Shown: positions 32,930-43,515 of the stretch, one piece after another
How positions within the stretch are numbered: position 1 is the first letter of the stretch
Layout of the letters: each line of letters starts with the position of its first letter
NCBI RefSeq assembly: GCF_900114385.1
Contig: NZ_FOSW01000008.1
Span: 124,001 to 188,000 of the forward strand
From: Geodermatophilus ruber
Lineage (GTDB): Bacteria > Actinomycetota > Actinomycetes > Mycobacteriales > Geodermatophilaceae
Direction of reading: 5' to 3'
DNA: 64,000 nt
Program-made: the position numbers and the translations under genes
Notes under the pieces: model-generated
What the model was told of the DNA's origin: nothing
The model's input: the letters and a program-made list of their open reading frames with translations, nothing else
Databases searched by the model: none

Positions 32930-34318
32930 ATGTTCGAGGAACAGGCAACGTTCGAGTTCATGACGCTGGCCTTCGTGTACGTGGTCGGCGTCGTGGCCAT
33001 CATCATGGTCGTCCTGGGGCTGGGTCTGGTCGACGCCGGGCTCGTCCGCAGGCAGAACCTGGTGAACACGTGGGTGCAGAAGCTGATCGCCACCATGATC
33101 GCGGGCGGCGGGCTGATGCTGGGCGGCTACGCCTTCTGGCAGTGGCAGTTCAACCAGGCCTTCGGTGTTCCGGACCCGCTCCGCCAGGCGATCAGCGACT
33201 GGTGGCTGTTCGGCGCGTTCATGAACACGCCGGGTAATCGGATCGACCCTGCGGTGCTCCCCGAGGCCGATGTCCTGCAGGTCTTCGTGCCGTTCTTCGC
33301 GACGTTCTCGATGGCCACCATGGCGCTGATCCACTCCGGTGTCGTGGAGCGCATCCGCTCGGGCCCGCTCTACGTCATGTCCTTCGTCGTCGGAGCCGTC
33401 CTGTCCCCGCTGGCCGGCTACCTCTGCTGGGGCAGCCTGTCCCCGCTGACCAACCGGGGGGTGCACGACTACGACGGCGTGTTCCCGCTGTACATCTTCG
33501 CGGGCACCTTCGCGCTGGTCCTCGCCTGGCGGCTGCGCCCGAGGCTCGGGGCGTTCACCCCTGACCCCAGCGGTGCCCGTCCGTTCGCCCACGCGCCCGG
33601 CCTCGTCGCGATCGGCGTGCTGCTGGTGCTGTTCGCCAAGCCGATCATCTCGATCGGTAGCGGTTACATCATCCCCGGCCAGGGCTACTTCGGTATCTCC
33701 ATGACGTCGTCGGGCATCGGCCTGGTGATGCTCAACTGGGCGTGCGGGGTGTTCGCCGGCGGGGTCGTCGGCGGCATCATCGCCCACCGCCAGAAGAACC
33801 CGACGTACGCGTTCCTCGGGCCGATCTGCGGTCTGGTCATCTGCGGGGCCCTCTTCGACGTCGGCCGTCCGTGGGAGTGCCTGGTCCTCGGAGCGGCCGG
33901 CCCCCTGGTTGCGCTGGGCACCGCCAAGCTGATGCGCCGCCTGCGGATCGACGAGAGCAAGGTGGTCCCGCTCGCGCTCGGCCCCGGCATCGTCGGCGCG
34001 ATCGCGACCGGCTTCTTCGCCTGGGGGGAGAAGACCGGTGGCTACTTCGGTCTGGAGGGGGAGTACGCGTTCCAGCACGCGGAGATCACCCCGTGGTGGC
34101 AGCTGGTGGGTGTGGTGACGATCGTTCTCCTCGCCGGTGTCCCCGCACTGGCCATGGCGCTGTTCTTCGAGCGCGTCGGCGGCGGCCTCCGGATCACCAG
34201 GGAACTGGAGATCGCCGGCCAGGACGCCAGCCTCTGGGGTCTGGACGAACCGGCCCGGCGGGATGCGCCCGTGCCGGCGCCCCGGGGCTCCGACGCCGGG
34301 GAACCGGCCCAGGTCTGA
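32930..34318 (+). CDS. Amt/Rh-like membrane protein lacking the twin histidines
   Basis: A 462-residue protein with about 11 membrane spans. The overall pattern follows ammonium transporters: FFATFSMATMALIHSGVVE, then PLAGYLCWG where Amt has PLAHWVWG, DESKVVPLALGPGIVGAIAT where Amt has DVFGVHGVGGIVG, and a C-terminal GLRITRELEIAGQDASLWGL like the Amt cytosolic tail. Thus the two pore histidines are replaced by about G163 and L350. It may carry another substrate or act as a sensor or gated channel. ATG 32930 follows GTGGAGGGA. It closes the GntR-type operon and is followed by a bidirectional terminator. Confidence 0.72.
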   Translation: MFEEQATFEFMTLAFVYVVGVVAIIMVVLGLGLVDAGLVRRQNLVNTWVQKLIATMIAGGGLMLGGYAFWQWQFNQAFGVPDPLRQAISDWWLFGAFMNTPGNRIDPAVLPEADVLQVFVPFFATFSMATMALIHSGVVERIRSGPLYVMSFVVGAVLSPLAGYLCWGSLSPLTNRGVHDYDGVFPLYIFAGTFALVLAWRLRPRLGAFTPDPSGARPFAHAPGLVAIGVLLVLFAKPIISIGSGYIIPGQGYFGISMTSSGIGLVMLNWACGVFAGGVVGGIIAHRQKNPTYAFLGPICGLVICGALFDVGRPWECLVLGAAGPLVALGTAKLMRRLRIDESKVVPLALGPGIVGAIATGFFAWGEKTGGYFGLEGEYAFQHAEITPWWQLVGVVTIVLLAGVPALAMALFFERVGGGLRITRELEIAGQDASLWGLDEPARRDAPVPAPRGSDAGEPAQV

Positions 34319-34340
34319 CTCTTCTCCGGTAATACGCGAA

Positions 34341-34374
34341 GCGGGCGGGGACCCCGGGTGGGGTCCCCGCCCGC
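34341..34374. terminator. bidirectional terminator hairpin
   Basis: GCGGGCGGGGACCCC (34341-34355) is mirrored exactly by GGGGTCCCCGCCCGC (34360-34374) around GGGT. It lies between the convergent Amt-like and succinate dehydrogenase genes, 22 and 17 bases from their stops. Confidence 0.75.
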
Positions 34375-34391
34375 CGGCGGTCGTGCTGGGC

Positions 34392-35209
34392 TCAGCTCTT
34401 CGGCCGGACACCGGCGCGCAGGGCGCCGAGCAGGTCGTGGTTGAGCCGGGAGATGGTCTCCATCGAGATGCCCTTGGGGCACGAGGCGGAGCACTCACCG
34501 ATGTTGGTGCAGCCGCCGAAGCCCTCGCGGTCCTGCTGGGCCACCATGTTCACCACCCGGTCGTCGCGCTCGGGCTGGCCCTGCGGCATCAGGCCGAGGT
34601 GGGTGACCTTCGCGGCGGTGAACAGCATCGAGGACGCGTTCGGGCAGGCGGCCACGCAGGCGCCGCAGCCGATGCAGGTCGCCGCGTCGAAGGCCGCGTC
34701 GGCGTCCTTCTTCGGCACCGGCACCGAGTGCGCCTCGGGGGCGGTGCCGGTCGGGGCGCTGATGTAGCCGCCGGCCTGGATGATCCGGTCGAACGCCCGC
34801 CGGTCGACGGCGAGGTCCTTGATCACCGGGAAGGCACTGGCCCGCCACGGCTCGATGGTGATCGTGTCGCCGTCCTTGAACGACCGCATGTGCAGCTGGC
34901 AGGTGGTGGTCTGCTCAGGACCGTGCGCCTGCCCGTTGATCATGACGCCGCACATGCCGCAGATGCCCTCGCGGCAGTCGTGGTCGAAGGCGACCGGGTC
35001 GTCGCCGCCGAGGATCAGCTGCTCGTTCAGCACGTCGAGCATCTCGAGGAAGGACATGTCCGGCGAGATGTCGGCGAGCTCGTAGGTCACGATCCCACCC
35101 TTGACCGACGGGTCCTTCTGCCGCCAGACCCGGAGGGTCAGGGTCATGCCGCGCTGCTCCGGCGCCGGCGTACCGGCGGTCGTGTGGGCTGCGCCCTCAC
35201 GTGTGGCTG

Positions 35210-35213
<4 letters not shown>
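34392..35213 (-). CDS. sdhB: succinate dehydrogenase/fumarate reductase iron-sulfur subunit
   Basis: A 273-residue electron-transfer subunit carrying three iron-sulfur clusters: the plant-type [2Fe-2S] motif CREGICGMC with a later Cys, then [12 protein letters not shown] and [14 protein letters not shown] for the [4Fe-4S] and [3Fe-4S] centres. It passes electrons from the flavoprotein to menaquinone at the membrane. GTG 35213 overlaps the sdhA stop (GTGA) and is adopted; the family core begins at ATG 35147 ([10 protein letters not shown]), which has its own GGAG and is a real alternative giving 251 residues. Last gene of the sdhCAB operon. Confidence 0.9.
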
Positions 35214-37156
<1,943 letters not shown>

Positions 37157-37170
37157 CGCGGGAGGACTCC

Positions 37171-37872
37171 TTAGTCGACGAGCCCGAAGAGGACGGAGAA
37201 AGGCACGAGGAGGAAGCCGGCGATCAGCAGCGTGGAGAAGGCGATGGCTGCGGCGTTCGCCGTCCGCTCGCGCCGCCGGTTGCTGAGACCCAGCGTCTGG
37301 GTGGCGCTCCAGATTCCGTGCCGCAGGTGCATGCCGAGAAGGAGCAGGGCGAGCACGTAGAACGCGGTGATGAACGGGTTCGAGAAGCTGGCCACCAGCC
37401 GGTCGTAGGGCGTGCCGTCCCCGTCAGGGTTGATCGCGCCGACCGTGAGGTCGAGCAGGTGGTAGATGATGAACAGCAGGACGATCACGCCGCCCCACCG
37501 CATGGTGCGCGCCGCGTAGGTCTGCGCGACCGCCTTCTTCACCACGTAGCGCTCGGGGCGGGCGCGCCGGGCCTGACGCCACAGCGACACCGCCGCCCAG
37601 AAGTGCGCGACCACGGCGACGAGGAGGACGATCCGGATGATCGTCAGCACCGTCTGCGCCGGGACCGCCGGCTCCCCGATGGTGCGGATCCACTCCGAGT
37701 AGTGGTTGAAGTTCTCGCGGCCCGTGAAGACCTTGAGGTTGCCGATCATGTGGGCGACCAAGTACAGCAGCATGATGATGCCGCTGACCGCCATTACCGC
37801 CTTCTTGAAGACCGAGGTGGTCTTCGCGGCCTTGGGGGTCCTGCCCTGGCCCGCCTGCGTCACCGTTGCCAC
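37171..37872 (-). CDS. sdhC: succinate dehydrogenase cytochrome b subunit
   Basis: A 233-residue membrane anchor with five predicted spans and histidines placed for two hemes ([39 protein letters not shown]). This is the single-subunit, di-heme type that reduces menaquinone. The basic N-terminus [18 protein letters not shown] is cytoplasmic. The start is GTG 37872; no ribosome site precedes it, but a promoter places the transcript start next to it, so leaderless translation is likely. First gene of sdhCAB. Confidence 0.9.
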   Translation of the reverse strand: MATVTQAGQGRTPKAAKTTSVFKKAVMAVSGIIMLLYLVAHMIGNLKVFTGRENFNHYSEWIRTIGEPAVPAQTVLTIIRIVLLVAVVAHFWAAVSLWRQARRARPERYVVKKAVAQTYAARTMRWGGVIVLLFIIYHLLDLTVGAINPDGDGTPYDRLVASFSNPFITAFYVLALLLLGMHLRHGIWSATQTLGLSNRRRERTANAAAIAFSTLLIAGFLLVPFSVLFGLVD

Positions 37873-37880
37873 GAGAGTCC

Positions 37881-37910
37881 AAGCTAGGTCGTTGCCCGCT
37901 TTGCGGCCAA
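37881..37910 (-). promoter_or_regulatory. promoter candidate for sdhCAB, giving a leaderless mRNA
   Basis: On the minus strand TTGGCC (37910-37905) and TAGCTT (37886-37881) are 18 bases apart. The predicted transcript start, about seven bases further, is at or within two bases of GTG 37872. No Shine-Dalgarno sequence is present between them. Confidence 0.45.
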
Positions 37911-38029
37911 GTTAACGCGCGGTGACCCATGTCTCGTAAGGGCATCCTTACCCCGTATTCCCGCTAGGGTGCGCCGCGCAACACTCCGCGGCGGGGTTGC
38001 CCCCACCCCGGAAGGGGGAGGACGACGAC

Positions 38030-38630
<601 letters not shown>

Positions 38631-38638
<8 letters not shown>

Positions 38639-39347
38639 CCTGCTCCGCGGTACGGCGGCGCCCAGCGGCGGCTGGCGGACGGCGACGGTGGCCGGGGTGC
38701 GCCGGCCGATCCAGCGCGCGGTCCAGCTGCGCCTCGACGTCCCCGACCGGGTCGACCACCTGCCGGGCCAGCACTACGTCGTCCGGCTCACCGCCGAGGA
38801 CGGTTACACCGCCCAGCGGTCCTACTCGGTGGCCTCCTCGCCGGGGGACCCGCTGGTCGAGCTGTTCGTCGAGCGGCTCGACGACGGCGAGGTCTCCACG
38901 TACCTGGCCGACGTCGTCGAGCCCGGCGACCAGCTGGAGGTGCGCGGCCCGATCGGCGGCTGGTTCGTGTGGGAGGGGGAGACGCCGGCGCTGCTGGTCG
39001 GCGGGGGCTTCGGCGTCGTCCCGTTCGTCGCGATGCTGCGCACGGCCCGGGAGCGCGGCGGCCTGTCCCTGCTGCGGATCGCGGTCTCCGCCCGCACGCT
39101 GGCCGCGCTGCCCTACGCCGAGGAGCTCGCCGCCGCCGGCGCCCTCCTGGTGACCACCCGCGAGGCGACGGGCACCCGGCCGGCCGGGCGGCTCACCGCG
39201 GCCGACCTCGCCCCGCTGCGGGACCCGGGGCAGACCGCCTACGTGTGCGGGTCGGCGGCCTTCGCCGAGGCGGCCAGCCAGCTGCTGGTGGACATGGGCG
39301 TTCCCGCCCCGGAGATCCGGATCGAGCGCTTCGGCCCGAGCGGCTGA
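38631..39347 (+). CDS. FAD/NAD(P)-binding ferredoxin-reductase-type oxidoreductase
   Basis: A 238-residue protein of the ferredoxin-NADP reductase superfamily without an iron-sulfur domain. The FAD site is QRSYSVASSPG (about residues 64-74); the NAD(P) domain begins with LLVGGGFGVVPFVAMLR and ends with VCGSAAFAEAAS. GTG 38631 overlaps the stop of the molybdoenzyme, an arrangement often kept in actinobacteria, which suggests it is the dedicated electron partner of that enzyme. Confidence 0.86.
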
Positions 39348-39450
39348 CCGGGGTGGGGCGGCCGCTGCGGCCGGGCGGCCTCGCCCAGCGCCGCGCGGGC
39401 CACCGTGCCCGCGTCCGGGGTGTGAGGAGCGGACCGGGAGAATCGTTGCC

Positions 39451-39966
39451 ATGCGCACCGAGGTCTGCCCGTCCACAACCGTCGACGAGGAGCTCCGCGC
39501 GCAGTTGCTCCGCTGCTGGGTCGACGTCACCAACGCCGGGGGGGCGGTGGGCCTCGTCCCGCCGGTGACGGCCGACGACGTCACGCCCCTGCTCGACCAG
39601 CTGGTCGAGCGGGCGGCCGACGGCCGGGCGGTCCTCGGGGTGCTGCGGGTGGACGGCGCGGTGGCCGGCTTCGCGGTGCTGTCGCTGTCGACGGGCCCGC
39701 TGCGGCGGCACTGGGCCACCGTGCTGCGGGTCCAGGTGCACCCCGCGCTGCAGGGCCACGGGCTCGGGCGGGTGCTGATGACGGGGGTGCACGCGATCGC
39801 CCGGGACCGGGGGTTGGAGTTCCTGCACCTCACCGTGCGCGGCGGTACCGGGATCGAGAAGTTCTACGAGGGGCTGGGCTATCGGGAGTTCGGTCGCATG
39901 CGGGGGGCGATCCGCGTGGCCGAGGGCGATGACCGCGACGAGATCCACCTGACCTGCCGGCTGTAG
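39451..39966 (+). CDS. GNAT family N-acetyltransferase
   Basis: A 171-residue single GNAT domain. The acetyl-CoA site motif is VQVHPALQGHGLGRVLMTGV (about residues 94-113), and the end FYEGLGYREFGRMRGA is typical. It resembles general amine acetyltransferases of unknown substrate. ATG 39451 follows GGGAGAAT. It lies 103 bases after the reductase gene, in the same direction but without overlap, so it may be a separate unit. Confidence 0.82.
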   Translation: MRTEVCPSTTVDEELRAQLLRCWVDVTNAGGAVGLVPPVTADDVTPLLDQLVERAADGRAVLGVLRVDGAVAGFAVLSLSTGPLRRHWATVLRVQVHPALQGHGLGRVLMTGVHAIARDRGLEFLHLTVRGGTGIEKFYEGLGYREFGRMRGAIRVAEGDDRDEIHLTCRL

Positions 39967-40236
39967 CCGGTCGGGGTGCCGGTCCGCTGACCTGGGGGTC
40001 TGATCCACCGGAGCGCGACGGGCCGGCGAGAACGGACCGTGCCGGAACCCTGCGTGCGTGATCGCGTGCCGGCGGTGAGAACGAACGCCGCGTGAACGGA
40101 TCGGAAACGGGACGGGAACGCGTCACCTGTTCTGGTACGCACCCGTGGCCTACCTTCCGCACGAAGCCCGCCGGAGACTAGTCCGGCCTGCAGCGCAGCG
40201 CGGGGCGGGGTACGCATCGAGCAGGGGGTGCGCGGT

Positions 40237-40935
40237 ATGGCTGAAGCGTCGATGGGCAACCGCGGATACGCCGACGACAGGGTGTGCGAGCAGGTCGAGG
40301 AGCTCGTGCGGACGGCGTTGCACGAGATCCGCCAGCCGGTGGCTGCGGTGCTCGCGCTCGCCGAGGCGGCGCGGGGACTGGACGGGACGACACCGGAGGT
40401 GCGCAGCTACCTCGACCAGATCATCGCCCAGGTCATGGAGGTCTCCGGCGCGGCAGCGAGCGTGCTCGAGCGGCCGGAGAACGCGGATTCCCCGGTCGAC
40501 GTCGACGAGGTGCTCGACTCCGTGCTGGACGCCTACGCGCTCACCTGGTCCGGCACGCTCACCCGGCGGGGCTGCGTCGGCGGGCTGTGGAGCACCGGTG
40601 ACCGATCGACGATCCGACGCTGCCTGGTGAACATCGTCGACAACGCGGTCCGCGCTGCCGGACCGGCCGGCCGCGTCCAGATCACGGTGCACCGCGGCGC
40701 GCGGTCGGCCTGGGTCCTCGTCGAGGACGACGGGCCCGGGTTCGGCCGAGGGCCGAGCGGTACCGGGATCGGGCTGCCGACCACCCGGCGAGCACTGCAG
40801 GGCATCCGGGGGCACCTGTCGCTCGGCGCCGGGTCGGGGATGGGGGGAGCGTGCGTCGCGATGAGCCTGCCCCTCCGCGCCGGCGCCGGGTACACCGACG
40901 GGCCCGGACTGGGGGGAGCCGCGCGGACGGGCTGA
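40237..40935 (+). CDS. soluble sensor histidine kinase-like protein
   Basis: A 232-residue protein with a phospho-acceptor helix (H29 in ALHEIRQPVAAVLALAEAA) and a HATPase_c domain: N box CLVNIVDNAVRAAG, G1 EDDGPGFG and G2 GTGIGLPTTRRAL. It has no membrane span and no recognisable sensor domain, so it must receive its signal from a partner or through its short N-terminus. ATG 40237 is preferred over GTG 40228 because of spacing from the GGGG at 40224. The two response-regulator genes follow directly, and this kinase is their likely partner. Confidence 0.8.
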   Translation: MAEASMGNRGYADDRVCEQVEELVRTALHEIRQPVAAVLALAEAARGLDGTTPEVRSYLDQIIAQVMEVSGAAASVLERPENADSPVDVDEVLDSVLDAYALTWSGTLTRRGCVGGLWSTGDRSTIRRCLVNIVDNAVRAAGPAGRVQITVHRGARSAWVLVEDDGPGFGRGPSGTGIGLPTTRRALQGIRGHLSLGAGSGMGGACVAMSLPLRAGAGYTDGPGLGGAARTG

Positions 40936-40965
40936 CCGTGCAGTGCCTTTCGGAACGGAGATCTC

Positions 40966-41595
40966 GTGCGCCTCGTGCTGTGTGACGACCACCGGCTGTT
41001 CGTGGAACCGCTCGCGGCCGCCCTGGCCACGCGCGGCCACGAGGTGGTGGTGGTGACCACGCCGGAGCGGGCGCTCCAGGCGGTCGTCGAGCACCGCCCC
41101 GATCTGGTGGTCATCGACCTGCGGTTCCCCGAGGGCAGCGGGCTCGATGCGCTCGTGGAGCTGCGCACCCGGAACGCCGGCTGCCCGGTCGTCGTCCTCT
41201 CCGCCTCGGCCGAGGACCAGGACCTGGCTGCCGTCGCCGACGCGGGCGCGGCGGCCTTCCTGCGCAAGGACCAGCCGATGCGCGCGATCTTCGATGCGCT
41301 GGACCGCGTCGCAGCCGGACGGGCGGTGACCACGCCCGCGCTCACCCGCACGCCGCCGGTCTCGGCGGAGCAGAGCCGGGTGCGCCGGCTCGTCGGCCAC
41401 CTCACCGAGCGGGAACGGCAGGTGCTCCACCGCCTGGTCGAGGGGGAGGACACCACCGAGATCGCCCGATCGCTGGGGGTGGCGCACAGCACCGCGCGGA
41501 CGCACGTGCAGAACGTCCTGCTCAAGCTCGGCGTGCACAACCGCCTGCAGGCGGTCGCCCTCGTCGCCTCACTGGGCGTCGATCGTGAGCTGTGA
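40966..41595 (+). CDS. LuxR/NarL-type response regulator
   Basis: A 209-residue regulator with a complete receiver domain: acidic pair in VLCDDHRLF, phospho-acceptor D51 in LVVIDLRFPEG and Lys in FLRKDQPM. The C-terminal helix-turn-helix runs from LTERERQVLHRLVEG to VALVASLG. GTG 40966 follows GGAACGGAGATC. It lies 30 bases after the histidine kinase gene. It may control the exopolysaccharide locus that starts 950 bases downstream; this is inferred from position. Confidence 0.88.
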   Translation: MRLVLCDDHRLFVEPLAAALATRGHEVVVVTTPERALQAVVEHRPDLVVIDLRFPEGSGLDALVELRTRNAGCPVVVLSASAEDQDLAAVADAGAAAFLRKDQPMRAIFDALDRVAAGRAVTTPALTRTPPVSAEQSRVRRLVGHLTERERQVLHRLVEGEDTTEIARSLGVAHSTARTHVQNVLLKLGVHNRLQAVALVASLGVDREL

Positions 41596-41677
41596 GGGTG
41601 CGCTACTGCAGCCGACGTACGCCCTCCTGCGTCACCTGCGGGTCGACCACCCCGCCGTCCCACCAGACCATCTCCTC

Positions 41678-42322
41678 ATGCGCGAGATCCGGGTGGTGCT
41701 GGGCGACGGGCACCGGTCCTTCCTCGACGCGCTCGCCATGCGCCTGGATGCCGAATGCGGCCTCGACGTCGTCGGGACGGTCTGCGAGCCCGAGGAGGCG
41801 CTGAATGTGGTCCGGGCGCACTCGGTGGACGTCGCGGTGCTCACCGTGGACGGCGACGGCTTCGTCGGGGTGGGCCGCCGCCTGCTGGAGATCCGCCCCG
41901 ATCTGAAGCTGGTCGGCGTCACCGGCGGCGACGACACCGCTGCCCTCGTGCACGCGGTCCGGCAGGGGTTCCGGGCGTGGGTGTCCAAGGACGTCGGCAT
42001 CTGCGTCCTGCTCGACGTCCTGTACGCCGTCTGCAGGGGCGAGACCTGGATCCCGCCGATGCTCCTGACCCGGTTGCTGCAGAGGCTGCTGGAGGAGCGG
42101 GAGGAGCAGCGCGTGGCCGAACTGCCGCTGGCGGCCCTGACCGCCAGGGAGCAGCAGGTGCTGCGGACCATGGCCGGTGGGGCCACCCGGGACGAGATCG
42201 CCGAGCAGCTGTCCATCTCGGCGAACACCGTGCGCACGCACACCCAGAGCATCCTCAACAAGCTGGGAGTGCACTCGTCGCTCGCGGCCGTGACCCTCGC
42301 GCGCAAGGCCGGCGTCGCCTGA
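41678..42322 (+). CDS. LuxR-type regulator with an atypical receiver domain
   Basis: A 214-residue protein with a NarL-like domain order: receiver (1-120) and LuxR helix-turn-helix (LTAREQQVLRTMAGGA to LARKAGVA). The receiver has lost key residues: the usual phospho-acceptor Asp is T56 (VAVLTVDGDG), and the acidic pair is GD instead of DD or DE. The conserved Lys in WVSKD remains. It is probably not controlled by simple phosphorylation. ATG 41678 matches the family start; a GTG at 41585 overlapping the previous gene is possible, but no clear ribosome site decides. Close relative of the preceding gene in layout. Confidence 0.8.
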   Translation: MREIRVVLGDGHRSFLDALAMRLDAECGLDVVGTVCEPEEALNVVRAHSVDVAVLTVDGDGFVGVGRRLLEIRPDLKLVGVTGGDDTAALVHAVRQGFRAWVSKDVGICVLLDVLYAVCRGETWIPPMLLTRLLQRLLEEREEQRVAELPLAALTAREQQVLRTMAGGATRDEIAEQLSISANTVRTHTQSILNKLGVHSSLAAVTLARKAGVA

Positions 42323-42540
42323 ACCGCTCCCGGAGACGGGCCTGTCTCCACCCCGCGGGTCTGATCGACGCCGCGCGAGCGCTGCCCGTCTCCGCGACCT
42401 GCTGCCCCTGGTCCGCTTCGGTCGGGTATCCCCTCCGGCACACTGCGTACTGCGTCTCGTCCCCGTGGCGGATCCGGGGCCCGCACCCCCGACCTAGCGT
42501 CGGGCACTCCGTCGAAGACGGCGAGTGCCTGGGGGTAGCG

Positions 42541-43515
42541 ATGAGATGCGTCGTCACCGGAGTCGCCGGGTTCGTGGGCTCGCACCTGTGCGAGAGCCTC
42601 CTGTCCTGGGGTGACGAGGTGGTGGGCATCGACTGCCTCACCGACTACTACGACCCCCGCCGCAAGGAGCAGAACCTGCGCGGCGCCCTGGAGCACGACA
42701 CGTTCCGGTGGTGCCGCGACGACCTGCTGCAGGCCCCGCTGGTCGACCTGTTCACCGGGGCCGACGTGGTCTTCCACCTCGCCGGGCAGCCCGGGGTACG
42801 CCCCTCCTGGGGGCGGGACTTCGCGACGTACCTCTCCCGCAACGTCCTCGCCACCCAGGCCGTCCTCGAGGCGGCGCGGCAGGCCGGCCTCGTCAAGGTC
42901 GTCTACGCGTCGAGCTCGAGCGTCTACGGGGACGCCGAGTCCTACCCGACGGCGGAGACGCTGCGGCCGCAGCCGGTCTCGCCCTATGGCGTGACGAAGC
43001 TGGCCGGTGAGCACCTCTGCGAGCTGTACCGCGTGGCTTTCGGGGTTCCCACCGCGTCCCTGCGGCTCTTCACGGTCTACGGCCCACGGCAGCGTCCCGA
43101 CATGGCCTTCTCCAGGCTGGTCGCGGCCGCTGTCCGCGGAGGCGTCTTCGAGCTGTACGGGAGCGGGACGCAGACCCGTGACTTCACCTTCGTGGCAGAC
43201 GTCGTGCGGGCGCTGCGCGACGTGGCGCGGTCGGGCTTCACGGGCGTCGCGAACATCGGCGGAGGCAGCCGGACCTCGATGAACGAGGTCCTGCACCTCG
43301 TCGCGGAGCTGGCCGGTCCGCTGGAGGTCCGCCGGCTCCCCGCTGCGCGCGGGGACGTCCGCGACACCGCCGCCGACACGCAGGTGGCGTGCCGAGGCTT
43401 CGGTTATGCGCCGCGGGTGAGCCTGCGCGAGGGCCTGGCGTCGATGGTGGAGGCCGAGCGCGCGACCACCGGCGCCACCTCCGAGAGCCTGTTCCGGACG
43501 GGGGGCCGACTGTGA
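42541..43515 (+). CDS. NAD-dependent epimerase/dehydratase, UDP-glucuronate epimerase-like
   Basis: A 324-residue extended SDR. The NAD site is VTGVAGFVGSHLCESLL (residues 5-21), followed by DCLTDYYDPRRKEQNL, which is characteristic of UDP-glucuronate 4-epimerases; the catalytic triad lies in ASSSSVYG and YGVTKLAGEHL. It would supply a nucleotide sugar such as UDP-galacturonate for the polymer made downstream. ATG 42541 follows TGGGGGTAGCG. It overlaps the next gene by four bases. First gene of the exopolysaccharide locus. Confidence 0.87.
   Translation: MRCVVTGVAGFVGSHLCESLLSWGDEVVGIDCLTDYYDPRRKEQNLRGALEHDTFRWCRDDLLQAPLVDLFTGADVVFHLAGQPGVRPSWGRDFATYLSRNVLATQAVLEAARQAGLVKVVYASSSSVYGDAESYPTAETLRPQPVSPYGVTKLAGEHLCELYRVAFGVPTASLRLFTVYGPRQRPDMAFSRLVAAAVRGGVFELYGSGTQTRDFTFVADVVRALRDVARSGFTGVANIGGGSRTSMNEVLHLVAELAGPLEVRRLPAARGDVRDTAADTQVACRGFGYAPRVSLREGLASMVEAERATTGATSESLFRTGGRL

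Noticed and set aside
25650-34374. A dispersed repeat, because GCGGGCGGGG and its complement occur in both hairpins (25650 and 34341)
   Set aside because: The shared part is a short GC-rich stem that hairpins of this genome could reach independently; the flanks differ completely.
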